Shown here piece by piece: positions 34,011 to 41,157 of a DNA stretch of 64,000 bases. A model generated the notes under the pieces. The model was not told the origin of the DNA, made no database searches, and was given only the letters and a program-made list of their open reading frames with translations. The DNA lies in assembly GCF_041245805.1 (NCBI RefSeq), contig NZ_CP162490.1, forward strand, positions 346,501 through 410,500. Direction: 5' to 3'. This DNA is from Xanthomonas sp. DAR 34887 (GTDB lineage: Bacteria > Pseudomonadota > Gammaproteobacteria > Xanthomonadales > Xanthomonadaceae). A program made the translations under genes and the position numbers. Numbering within the stretch: position 1 is the stretch's first letter; every line of letters begins with the position of its first letter.

Positions 34011-34194
34011 TCCCATTGCCGTCTCCTTCGAAACGGCAAATTCTGCGTCGATTCCATTCCCGCCGCCCGCGTCCGGCACCTGGACGCAGCGCTTGTGCGC
34101 CTCACGAGCGAAACTTCCCTGTTTCCGGGCATTCCATGCCCGGGTGCCTTGGGATTTTGAATCGACAAAACAAAAAAACATACGAACGCGCAAA

Positions 34195-34228
34195 GCAAAA
34201 CGCCCCCGGCATGGTGTCCGAGGGCGTT
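34195..34228 (-). terminator. Leftward terminator-like hairpin
   Basis: AACGCCC-c-CGG pairs with CCG-a-GGGCGTT (34199-34228). Read leftward it is followed by TTTTGCTTTGCG. It implies a short leftward transcript ending here, upstream of the tRNA-like locus. Confidence 0.6.
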
Positions 34229-34237
34229 CGCGTTCCT

Positions 34238-34262
34238 CGGAGATCGATGCAACCGATCTCCG
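34238..34262 (-). other. Perfect hairpin within a short leftward transcript
   Basis: CGGAGATCG, 7-base loop ATGCAAC, CGATCTCCG: a perfect 9-base stem between the small frame at 34281-34391 and the terminator-like hairpin. Two successive stable hairpins followed by a T-rich run are typical of a small RNA 3' end. It could equally be the 3' untranslated region of the small frame. Confidence 0.4.
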
Positions 34263-34280
34263 CAACGGGCGATCAGTCGA

Positions 34281-34391
34281 TCAGGTGGTGGGATCCAGCC
34301 GCAGCGCGGTATCGCACAGCGCACGCAGTGCCGCTGCGCGCGTTTCGCGCTGCAGGCTGGGCAGATGTGCGTTGAAGGGTCGGAAGTTCAT
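34281..34391 (-). CDS. Possible small protein (36 residues)
   Basis: A 36-codon frame beginning MNFRPFNAHLPSLQRE and ending ALRLDPTT, basic and likely helical. It ends before two hairpins, the second terminator-like, which suits a small transcribed gene. The Shine-Dalgarno is not convincing and I recognise no family. The 34392-34756 stretch to its right is AT-rich for this genome and shows no other gene. Confidence 0.35.
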   Translation of the reverse strand: MNFRPFNAHLPSLQRETRAAALRALCDTALRLDPTT

Positions 34392-34756
34392 GGTCGTCTG
34401 ATTCGTCGCTGCCGAACGTGTCGGCTGATGGGCGCGCACATTACCCGTGTTGTTTTCATTGCGCAAGAGGTTTGTCGAATTATTTTTATCGCGTCGATGT
34501 CGATCGCGCGCCTTCCTCGGCCGAAAGATTCGCAGTGGCCGGGAAGGCATTTCCAATTCTGGTGTTTTGGTTACTGTGGGCGGCTGCTCAGAGCGGGAAG
34601 ATTTATCGATGCATCGTCGAATTTTCTCTGGCGATCGCCGCTCTGGCGCAATGCGCGCTGATAGGCTCGCGCTGCGTCTTCCGTCAGCCAGACACTTACT
34701 TTCCGGTTGCTGGATGGCGCCTGCGATCAAGTCACTTCCCCGACGGAGTCATCGAA

Positions 34757-35245
34757 ATGAAAATTCGCCTGCATGCCTCTCTGCTCGCATTGCTGCTCGT
34801 GCTTCCCGTTGCTTCGGCATTCGCGCAAACCGCGGTCACCGCCAATCCCAACCACCAGCAGCTGCTGCAGGGATCGGATTGGCGTACCGAGGCGAACAAG
34901 CGCCTGGTCTACGACTTCTGGCGCATCGTGTTCGAAGCCGGGCACACCGAGTACGCGCCGATGTACATGGCCAAGGACTACATCCAGCACAATCCGACCG
35001 TGGCCAACGGCCGCGATGCGTTCCTGCAGTTTCTGACCGCCTTCGTCAAACCGCAGCCGATCAAGCCGCGGGTGCAGCTGCCGCTGGTGGCGATCCTCGC
35101 CGAGGGCGATTACGTGACCCTGGTATCGGTGCGCACGCTGCCCGACCCCAAGGACGCGACCAAGACCTATACGACCACCTGGTTCGACATGTTCCGCATC
35201 CACAACGGCAAGATCCAGGAGCATTGGGACCCGGCGACCAAGTGA
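34757..35245 (+). CDS. Secreted SnoaL-like/NTF2-family protein
   Basis: Protein of 162 residues with a Sec signal peptide (about 1-23; VLPVASAFAQ) and an NTF2/SnoaL-like cone fold: NKRLVYDFWRIVFEAGH, MAKDYIQHNPTVANGRDAFLQF, and TTWFDMFRIHNGKIQEHWDP. The pattern is that of predicted SnoaL-like proteins of the COG4922 type. The substrate is unknown. The ATG at 34757 follows GGAG by about 9 bases. Confidence 0.83.
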   Translation: MKIRLHASLLALLLVLPVASAFAQTAVTANPNHQQLLQGSDWRTEANKRLVYDFWRIVFEAGHTEYAPMYMAKDYIQHNPTVANGRDAFLQFLTAFVKPQPIKPRVQLPLVAILAEGDYVTLVSVRTLPDPKDATKTYTTTWFDMFRIHNGKIQEHWDPATK

Positions 35246-35499
35246 CCTCGGCCGCGACGTAGGCCGCCGCGGTGCCGTCGTCGCTGCAGCGGTGCCGCGG
35301 CGATGGCGCGGCGCGGCCTGCGCGCAATCGGCCGTCGCGTTGGTGCGTTGGTCCGGCCGGATGCCCTGTGTCCGGGCATGCGCCGCGCAGCAGTGTTCCG
35401 CTGCGCGCCGGCCTGGTGTGCCGACGGGGCACGAGGAGGCTAGACTCCAAGGGCGGCCGACGGTCGCGCGCGCCTCCTTCACCAGCCGACATCGCCGCC

Positions 35500-36279
35500 A
35501 TGCCCTTCCTCGAACTTCCGACGCATCGCCTGCATTACCGCATCGACGGCAGCGAAGGCCGTCCGTGGCTGACCTTCTGCAATTCGCTCGGCACCGACCT
35601 GCACATGTGGGACGCGCAGATCGATGCGCTGGCGCCGTACTACCGGGTGCTGCGCTACGACCGCCGCGGCCACGGCGCCTCCAGCGCCGCGTCTGGCCCG
35701 TATCGGATCGAGGCGCTGGCCGGCGATGTGCTGGCGCTGCTCGATGCGCTGTCGGTGGAGCGCACCCATTTCTGCGGCCTGTCGATCGGCGGCCTGACCG
35801 GGCAATGGCTGGGCCTCCACGCCGGCACGCGCCTGCATACGCTCACCGTGTGTGCGACGGCGGCCAAGATCGGCAACGAGGACAGCTGGCAGGCACGCAT
35901 CGCCCAGGTGCAGGCCGATGGGTTGGCGCCGCTGCTGGCCGGCACCCGCGAGCGCTGGTTCACTCCGGCCTTCGCCGAGATGCAGCCGGCAACGGTCGAG
36001 GCGATCCTCGCGACCTTCCTGGGCACCGATGCGCAGGCCTATGCGGCCTGCTGCGCCGCAGTGGCCAGTGCCGACTTCCGTGGCGCGCTGGGCGAGATCG
36101 ACACGCCGCTGCTGGCGCTGGCCGGGCATGACGATCCGGTCTGCCCGCCGGCCGATCTGCAGGCGATCGCCGCGCAGGTGGCGCGCGGCAGCTTCGCCGA
36201 GGTGCATGGTCGGCATCTGTGCAATGTGGAATCGCCGCACGCCTTCAACGACGCGCTGCTGCGCTTCCTGTTGCAGTAG
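35500..36279 (+). CDS. pcaD: 3-oxoadipate enol-lactonase (alpha/beta hydrolase)
   Basis: Alpha/beta hydrolase of 259 residues resembling PcaD, which hydrolyses 3-oxoadipate enol-lactone in the protocatechuate branch of the beta-ketoadipate pathway. Key features are RYDRRGHGAS, the nucleophile elbow FCGLSIGGLTGQWLG (serine near residue 95), the acid in LALAGHDDPVCPP and the histidine in HGRHLCNVESP. The other pca genes are not next to it, so the pathway role is inferred from sequence alone. The ATG at 35500 is the natural start of the domain. Confidence 0.8.
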   Translation: MPFLELPTHRLHYRIDGSEGRPWLTFCNSLGTDLHMWDAQIDALAPYYRVLRYDRRGHGASSAASGPYRIEALAGDVLALLDALSVERTHFCGLSIGGLTGQWLGLHAGTRLHTLTVCATAAKIGNEDSWQARIAQVQADGLAPLLAGTRERWFTPAFAEMQPATVEAILATFLGTDAQAYAACCAAVASADFRGALGEIDTPLLALAGHDDPVCPPADLQAIAAQVARGSFAEVHGRHLCNVESPHAFNDALLRFLLQ

Positions 36280-36346
36280 CCACGCTCAGGGCGGCGGCAC
36301 CGGTCGCCGCGCGATCCGCGCGGCCCAGGCTGCTTAACCGCCAATC

Positions 36347-37393
36347 CTAATCCCGGCTCTCGTCCAGCTGCACGACCAGCTTGCCGAAATTGCCGCCGCC
36401 GAGCATGTCGATGAAGGCCTGTGGCGCGTTCTCCAAGCCGCGCACGACATGCTCGCGATAACGCACGCGGCCGTCGGCCAGCCACGCGCCCATCTCGCGC
36501 AGGAACTCGGGATAGAGCTTGATGAAGTCGCCGACGATGAAGCCGCGCAGGGTCAGCCGCTGGCGCAATACCTGGCCCATCAGCGCCGCCAGGCGGTCCG
36601 GCCCCGGCGGCAGCTCGCCCTTGTTGTTGTAGGTGGCGATGGTGCCGCACACCGGCACGCGTGCGAAATCGTTGAGCAGCGGCAGCACCGCGTCGAACAC
36701 GTGGCCGCCGACGTTCTCGAAGTAGACGTCGATGCCGTCCTTCGCCGCGGCACGCAGTTGCTCGGCGAAATCCGCGGCGCGATGGTCCAGCGCCACGTCC
36801 ACGCCCAGTTCCTCGCGCAGGTAGCGGCATTTCTCGGCGCCACCGGCGATGGCGATCACCTTGGCGCCGCGGAGCCGGGCGATCTGCGCCACGCTGGCGC
36901 CGACCGGGCCGGTGGCCGCGGCGACTGCCACGGTTTCGCCGCTCTGCGGCTTGCCGATCTCATGCAGGCCTGCATAGGCGGTGAAACCGGGCATGCCGTA
37001 GACACCGAGTGCGGTGCTGGGCGGCAGCGGCGATTGCGGGTCGAGCTTGCGCCGCAGGCTGGCGCCGTCGGCGAGCAGATGCGTCTGCCAACCGCCGTTC
37101 TGCACCAGCACCAGATCGCCTGGCTTGACGTCGGGGTGATGGGAGTCCAGCACCTCGGCGACGGTGCTGCCGACCATCACCTCGTCCAGTTGCACCGGTG
37201 GCGCGTACGAGGGCGCATCGCTCATGCGCCCACGCATGTACGGATCCAGCGACAGCCAGCGGTTGCGCAGCAGCACCTGGCCGGGACCGGGCGCGGCCAG
37301 CGGCGCCTGTTCGATTCGGAAATTCTGCGCGGTCGGCGCGCCCTGCGGGCGCGAGGCCAGGACCACGCGGGTGGTATGGGACGCGGTGCTCAT
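36347..37393 (-). CDS. NADP-dependent oxidoreductase (zinc-independent MDR family)
   Basis: Medium-chain reductase of 348 residues of the leukotriene B4 dehydrogenase/CurA/YncB group. It has the DPYMRGRM motif, the nucleotide-binding region VAVAAATGPVGASVAQIARLRG, and VYFENVGGHVFDAVLPLL with FARVPVCGTIATYN. These enzymes reduce alpha,beta-unsaturated carbonyls with NADPH and have no zinc. The ATGA at 37390-37393 overlaps the stop of the upstream aldo/keto reductase, so both reductases are made together. Confidence 0.9.
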   Translation of the reverse strand: MSTASHTTRVVLASRPQGAPTAQNFRIEQAPLAAPGPGQVLLRNRWLSLDPYMRGRMSDAPSYAPPVQLDEVMVGSTVAEVLDSHHPDVKPGDLVLVQNGGWQTHLLADGASLRRKLDPQSPLPPSTALGVYGMPGFTAYAGLHEIGKPQSGETVAVAAATGPVGASVAQIARLRGAKVIAIAGGAEKCRYLREELGVDVALDHRAADFAEQLRAAAKDGIDVYFENVGGHVFDAVLPLLNDFARVPVCGTIATYNNKGELPPGPDRLAALMGQVLRQRLTLRGFIVGDFIKLYPEFLREMGAWLADGRVRYREHVVRGLENAPQAFIDMLGGGNFGKLVVQLDESRD

Positions 37394-38349
37394 ACGGTTT
37401 CCTTGCTGGCGGTATCCAGTTGCGCGATATCGTCGGTCGACAGCGCCAGGCGCGCGGCGGCCAACAATTGCTGCAACTGCTCGATGCTGGTGGCGCTGGC
37501 GATCGGCGCGGCGATGCCGGGACGCGCGATCAGCCACGCCAGGGCGACCTGGGTCGGCGTGGCCGCATGCTTGCCGGCGATGTCGTCGAGCGCGGCGAGG
37601 ATGCGCAGGCCGCGCGCGTTGAGATAGCGCGCGATCACGCTGTCGCCGCGCGCCTGGCTCTTCGCCGCATCGGCCGGACTGCGGTACTTGCCGCTGAGGA
37701 AACCGCGGGCCAGCGCGTAGTAGCAGATCGTGCCCAGGCCCTGCTCGCGCACCAGCGGTTCCAGGCCGGCTTCGTAACCGGCGCGATCGTACAGGTTGTA
37801 TTCGGGCTGCAACGTCTCGTAGCGCGGCAAGCCGTACTGCGCCGACACCTTCAGCGCTTCGGCCAGGCGTTCGGCGCTGTAGTTGGAGGCGCCGATCGCG
37901 CGCACCTTGCCTTGCTCGATCAAGCGTCCGAAGGCGGCCAGCGAGGCTTCCAGCGGCACCGACTCGTCGTCCTCGTGGGCCTGGTACAGATCGATTACGT
38001 CGGTCTGCAGGCGCTGCAGCGACTCGTCCACCGCCGCGGCGATATTGTCGGCCGCAAGGCCAGGGCGTTCGGCCCATTTGCCGACCTTGGTCGCGATCAA
38101 CACCTTGTCGCGCTTGCCGCTGCGTTTGAGCCACTGGCCGATGATGGTTTCCGACTCGCCGCCGCGGTTGCCGGGTACCCAGGCCGCATACGCATCGGCG
38201 GTGTCGATCAGGTTGAAGCCTGCTTCGACGAAGGCGTCGAGCAAGGCGAAAGAGGTCTTGGCGTCGGCACTCCAGCCGAACACATTGCCGCCGAAGGCGA
38301 GCGGCGCCGCGTGCAGGCCGGAACGGCCGAGTTCGCGCGTGTGCAGCAT
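37390..38349 (-). CDS. Aldo/keto reductase
   Basis: NADPH-dependent aldo/keto reductase of 319 residues. The catalytic tetrad is seen in NLIDTADAY (Asp, Tyr), LIATKVGKW (Lys) and DLYQAHEDDESV (His). The pattern of the YhdN/Tas-like subfamily is visible (FGGNVFGWSAD, SNYSAERLAEAL, LEPLVREQGLGTICYYALARGFLSGKYR in pieces). It is the first gene of a translationally coupled pair with the MDR reductase, suggesting joint detoxification of reactive carbonyls (inference). Confidence 0.88.
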   Translation of the reverse strand: MLHTRELGRSGLHAAPLAFGGNVFGWSADAKTSFALLDAFVEAGFNLIDTADAYAAWVPGNRGGESETIIGQWLKRSGKRDKVLIATKVGKWAERPGLAADNIAAAVDESLQRLQTDVIDLYQAHEDDESVPLEASLAAFGRLIEQGKVRAIGASNYSAERLAEALKVSAQYGLPRYETLQPEYNLYDRAGYEAGLEPLVREQGLGTICYYALARGFLSGKYRSPADAAKSQARGDSVIARYLNARGLRILAALDDIAGKHAATPTQVALAWLIARPGIAAPIASATSIEQLQQLLAAARLALSTDDIAQLDTASKETV

Positions 38350-38523
38350 GGGAGCGCTCCGCTGTGGGGAAGGGCGACAGGATAGTCGCCGCAGGTTTCG
38401 GTATCGCGGCGATGGTCGCGAAAACAGCGTTCCGTTTGCGTGATTCGCGCTAACGCGAAGACAACATTCGGCTGTGCGCGTATGCGTGCTAGGCTCGCGT
38501 CACACCGACAACGGACGTACGCC

Positions 38524-39381
38524 ATGCGCCTTTGCACCACGCTTGCCTGCGCTTGTACCCTTGCCATCGCCGCGACGCTGGCGATCCCCGCCGCACAGGC
38601 GATCAAGCCTGCCGACAGCGCCAGCCTGCCCGCGCCCGATGCGGCCTTGCAGAAGGCCATCGACGGCAGCTGGCGCGACCGCGTCTACGTCGAGCGCGAT
38701 GCCTATCGCCACCCGGGGCAGACCCTGGCGTTCTTCGGCATCACGCCGACCCAGACGGTGATCGAGATCACCCCCGGCGGCGGCTGGTATTCGGAAATCC
38801 TGGCGCCGTACCTGCGCGAGCGTGGTCAGTACATCGCCGCGGTGGTCGATCCGGCGGCGGTGCCCGAAGGGCGCACCCGCGAGTACCAGCAGAAGGCGCG
38901 CGCGACGCTGGAGCAGAAGTTCGCCGCCGCGCCGGCGCAGTACGACCACGCCAAGCTGGTGGCGTATTCGCCGACTGCGCCGGTGTTTGGTCCGGCAGGT
39001 TCGGCCGATCTGGTGCTGACCTTCCGCAACGTGCACAACTGGCGCATGTCCGGCCAGGCCGAGGGCATGTTCAAGGGCTTCTATGAGGTGCTCAAGCCCG
39101 GCGGCGTGCTCGGCGTGGTCGAACACCGCGCCAAGGCCGATGTGCCGGCCGACGACAAGAGCGGTTACGTCGGGCAGGCGCAGGTGATCGCGATGGCCGA
39201 GGCCGCCGGCTTCAAGCTGGCCGGCAAGAGCGAGGTCAACGCCAACCCGCGCGACACCAAGGATTATCCCGGCGGCGTGTGGACGCTGCCGCCGAGCAAC
39301 AGCCACGATGCCGCCGACGACGCCAAGTACAAGGCGATCGGCGAGAGCGATCGGATGACGCTGAAGTTCGTCAAGCGCTGA
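38524..39381 (+). CDS. Exported SAM-dependent methyltransferase-like protein
   Basis: Protein of 285 residues with a class I methyltransferase-like fold (VIEITPGGGWYSEILAPYLRERGQYIAAVVD, NVHNWRM, FYEVLKPGGVLGVVEHRA) preceded by a clear Sec signal peptide (about 1-26; LAIAATLAIPAAQA). SAM is a cytoplasmic cofactor, so an exported copy is odd but is seen in a known family of secreted predicted methyltransferases. The role is unknown. Confidence 0.82.
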   Translation: MRLCTTLACACTLAIAATLAIPAAQAIKPADSASLPAPDAALQKAIDGSWRDRVYVERDAYRHPGQTLAFFGITPTQTVIEITPGGGWYSEILAPYLRERGQYIAAVVDPAAVPEGRTREYQQKARATLEQKFAAAPAQYDHAKLVAYSPTAPVFGPAGSADLVLTFRNVHNWRMSGQAEGMFKGFYEVLKPGGVLGVVEHRAKADVPADDKSGYVGQAQVIAMAEAAGFKLAGKSEVNANPRDTKDYPGGVWTLPPSNSHDAADDAKYKAIGESDRMTLKFVKR

Positions 39382-39493
39382 GAGCGGCCGGCGCGGGGGC
39401 GGGAAAAGGAATCCGGCGTGGGAGAATTGCCCGCGTCGCGCGCGGCGCCGAGGCTCGCCAATCCCGAATCCCCACGCTCCCTTCCCCGCTTCC

Positions 39494-40030
39494 ATGCTGA
39501 TCGCGTTCAACAAGCCGTTCAATGTGCTGTGCCAGTTCACCGATCACAGCGAACCGCCGCGGCGCACGCTGGCCGAGTTCGGCTTGCCCGCCGACGTGTA
39601 CGCGGCGGGGCGACTGGACTACGACAGCGAAGGCCTGCTGCTGCTCACCGACGACGGGGCGCTGGCGCATCGCTACACCGACCCGCGGCACAAGCAGCCG
39701 AAGACGTATTGGGTGCAGGTGGAAGGCGTGCCGCAGCCGGAACAGCTGCAGCGCCTGCGCGATGGCGTGGTATTGAACGACGGCCCCACCGCGCCGGCGC
39801 AGGCCAGCGTGCTGGAGACGGCGCCGGACCTGTGGCCGCGCGACCCGCCGGTGCGCTTCCGCAAGACGGTCGCCGATGCGTGGCTGCAGATCGTGCTGCG
39901 CGAAGGGCGCAACCGCCAGGTGCGGCGCATGACGGCCGCAGTCGGCTTGCCGACCCTGCGCCTGGTCCGCGTGGCGATCGGCACGCACCGGCTGGACGGG
40001 TTGGCGCCGGGCGCGTGGCGGGCGCTGTAA
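39494..40030 (+). CDS. rluE: 23S rRNA pseudouridine synthase RluE-like
   Basis: Pseudouridine synthase of 178 residues. The catalytic motif GRLDYDSEGLLLLT contains the essential aspartate (near residue 43), and REGRNRQVRRM is the RNA-contacting arm. No S4 domain precedes it, matching RluE, which modifies U2457 of 23S rRNA in E. coli. The first 30 residues (LIAFNKPFNVLCQFTD) also fit RluE. No Shine-Dalgarno was checked in detail. Confidence 0.88.
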   Translation: MLIAFNKPFNVLCQFTDHSEPPRRTLAEFGLPADVYAAGRLDYDSEGLLLLTDDGALAHRYTDPRHKQPKTYWVQVEGVPQPEQLQRLRDGVVLNDGPTAPAQASVLETAPDLWPRDPPVRFRKTVADAWLQIVLREGRNRQVRRMTAAVGLPTLRLVRVAIGTHRLDGLAPGAWRAL

Positions 40031-40050
40031 GCCTTCCGGCAACGCCCCCT

Positions 40051-40135
40051 TGTAGGAGCGGCTTCAGCCGCGACATGGTCTTGCCGAAGACACGGTCTCG
40101 CCGGAGTGCCTGTCGCGGCTGAAGCCGCTCCTACA
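40051..40135. repeat. BIME: inverted pair of REP elements
   Basis: TGTAGGAGCGGCTTCAGCCG (40051-40074 in full) and its inverse (40112-40135) flank a 37-base spacer. They lie just after rluE, as is typical for BIMEs at gene ends. Confidence 0.85.
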
Positions 40136-40278
40136 GAACGGAGCAGGCTGATCACCAATCCCGGATCGAGAAGCGCGTACCGCGTTGCGTATCCGCAGGC
40201 GTTGGACGATCGCTGTCGCAGCGGCTTCGTGGCCCCGCTGAAAATCGCCGGGACATCGCGTCCTCCGAAGCCCTTAAA

Positions 40279-40317
40279 CGAAAACAGCGGCCGGATACGA
40301 TCCGACCGCTGTTTTCG
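40279..40317. terminator. Bidirectional terminator
   Basis: CGAAAACAGCGG pairs perfectly with CCGCTGTTTTCG (12 bases), with a further CGGA/TCCG inside. T-rich arms on both strands fit termination from rluE on the right and the convergent hypothetical gene on the left. Confidence 0.85.
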
Positions 40318-40361
40318 AAAGCGCTGCTGTCGTCGCTGTCGCGGCGACACTACGGCAATGC

Positions 40362-40763
40362 TTATTCTTCGGTGGCGTCCTGCGCGGCCGCGGCACGGCG
40401 CGAGCTGCGTGCTGCCGAACGACGGGCGCCGGCGTTGCCGCGCTTGCTGGCGGCGATGCGCTGCGAGTCGCCTTCGATCGGTGCGGTGTTGTCGCGCTGG
40501 CGCTTGCGGTAGATCGCGTAACCGAGCAGGCCCACGCCCACCGCCGCGGCGGCGATCGCGATGACCGGATTGCGGCGCACCGCCGTCCGCGCGACCTTGG
40601 TGCCGGTCTTCACCGCACCCAGCGCCGCGCCGGTCTTCAGCGCACCCATGGCGGCGCCGGACTGCAACCACTTGTTGGCCTGCGGCCCGATGTGACGGAG
40701 GCTGTCGCCGGCATGGCTGGCGAGATCCAGCGCGCGATCGGTGATGATGGTCAGCTTGCTCAT
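40362..40763 (-). CDS. Hypothetical membrane-anchored protein
   Basis: Protein of 133 residues with one hydrophobic segment (about 66-84; PVIAIAAAAVGVGLLGYAIY) followed by a basic, Ala/Arg/Ser-rich tail (RGNAGARRSAARSSRRAAA). The N-terminal part is amphipathic (DRALDLASHAGDSLRHIGPQANKW in pieces). No family recognised. The start at 40763 is a plain ATG; the convergent terminator lies downstream. Confidence 0.7.
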   Translation of the reverse strand: MSKLTIITDRALDLASHAGDSLRHIGPQANKWLQSGAAMGALKTGAALGAVKTGTKVARTAVRRNPVIAIAAAAVGVGLLGYAIYRKRQRDNTAPIEGDSQRIAASKRGNAGARRSAARSSRRAAAAQDATEE

Positions 40764-41157
40764 GGGCGTCCCTACTGGCAGGAATAAGGGCTGCAGTGTC
40801 CCTCGGGTTCCGTATAGACCGTGTTAGCGCGGCGGCGTGGAGTCGTCTGCCGGCTGAATGCGCGGGCGGTTCGGATGCGGCGTGTGCTGCGATTGCCGCA
40901 GTGGGGGTCTCTGGAGGGACGGCGTGCCGGTGCTGGCCGCTTTGCCGCACGCGACGCTGGCCGGTCATCGGTCGCGCCGAGCCCGTCGGCCTTCGCCATC
41001 CATGGCCAGCCGCGGGTAACGCGGCGCTCGCCGGGATCCGTGCCGGGCGCGCTCGCAGGATCCGGGCAGAAGCGCGGCATGAGGCGGCACGTCCTGCTCG
41101 CCGCTGTCGCGCGGCTCCAATGGCTGCGACCCCGCGGCACGGCGGGCAATGCACCGC
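40764..41157. other. Intergenic region without a supported gene
   Basis: 394 bases between the membrane-anchored protein gene and the end of hrpB. Open frames are present in several phases but without ribosome sites or family matches. No REP copy or strong terminator was found here. Confidence 0.45.
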
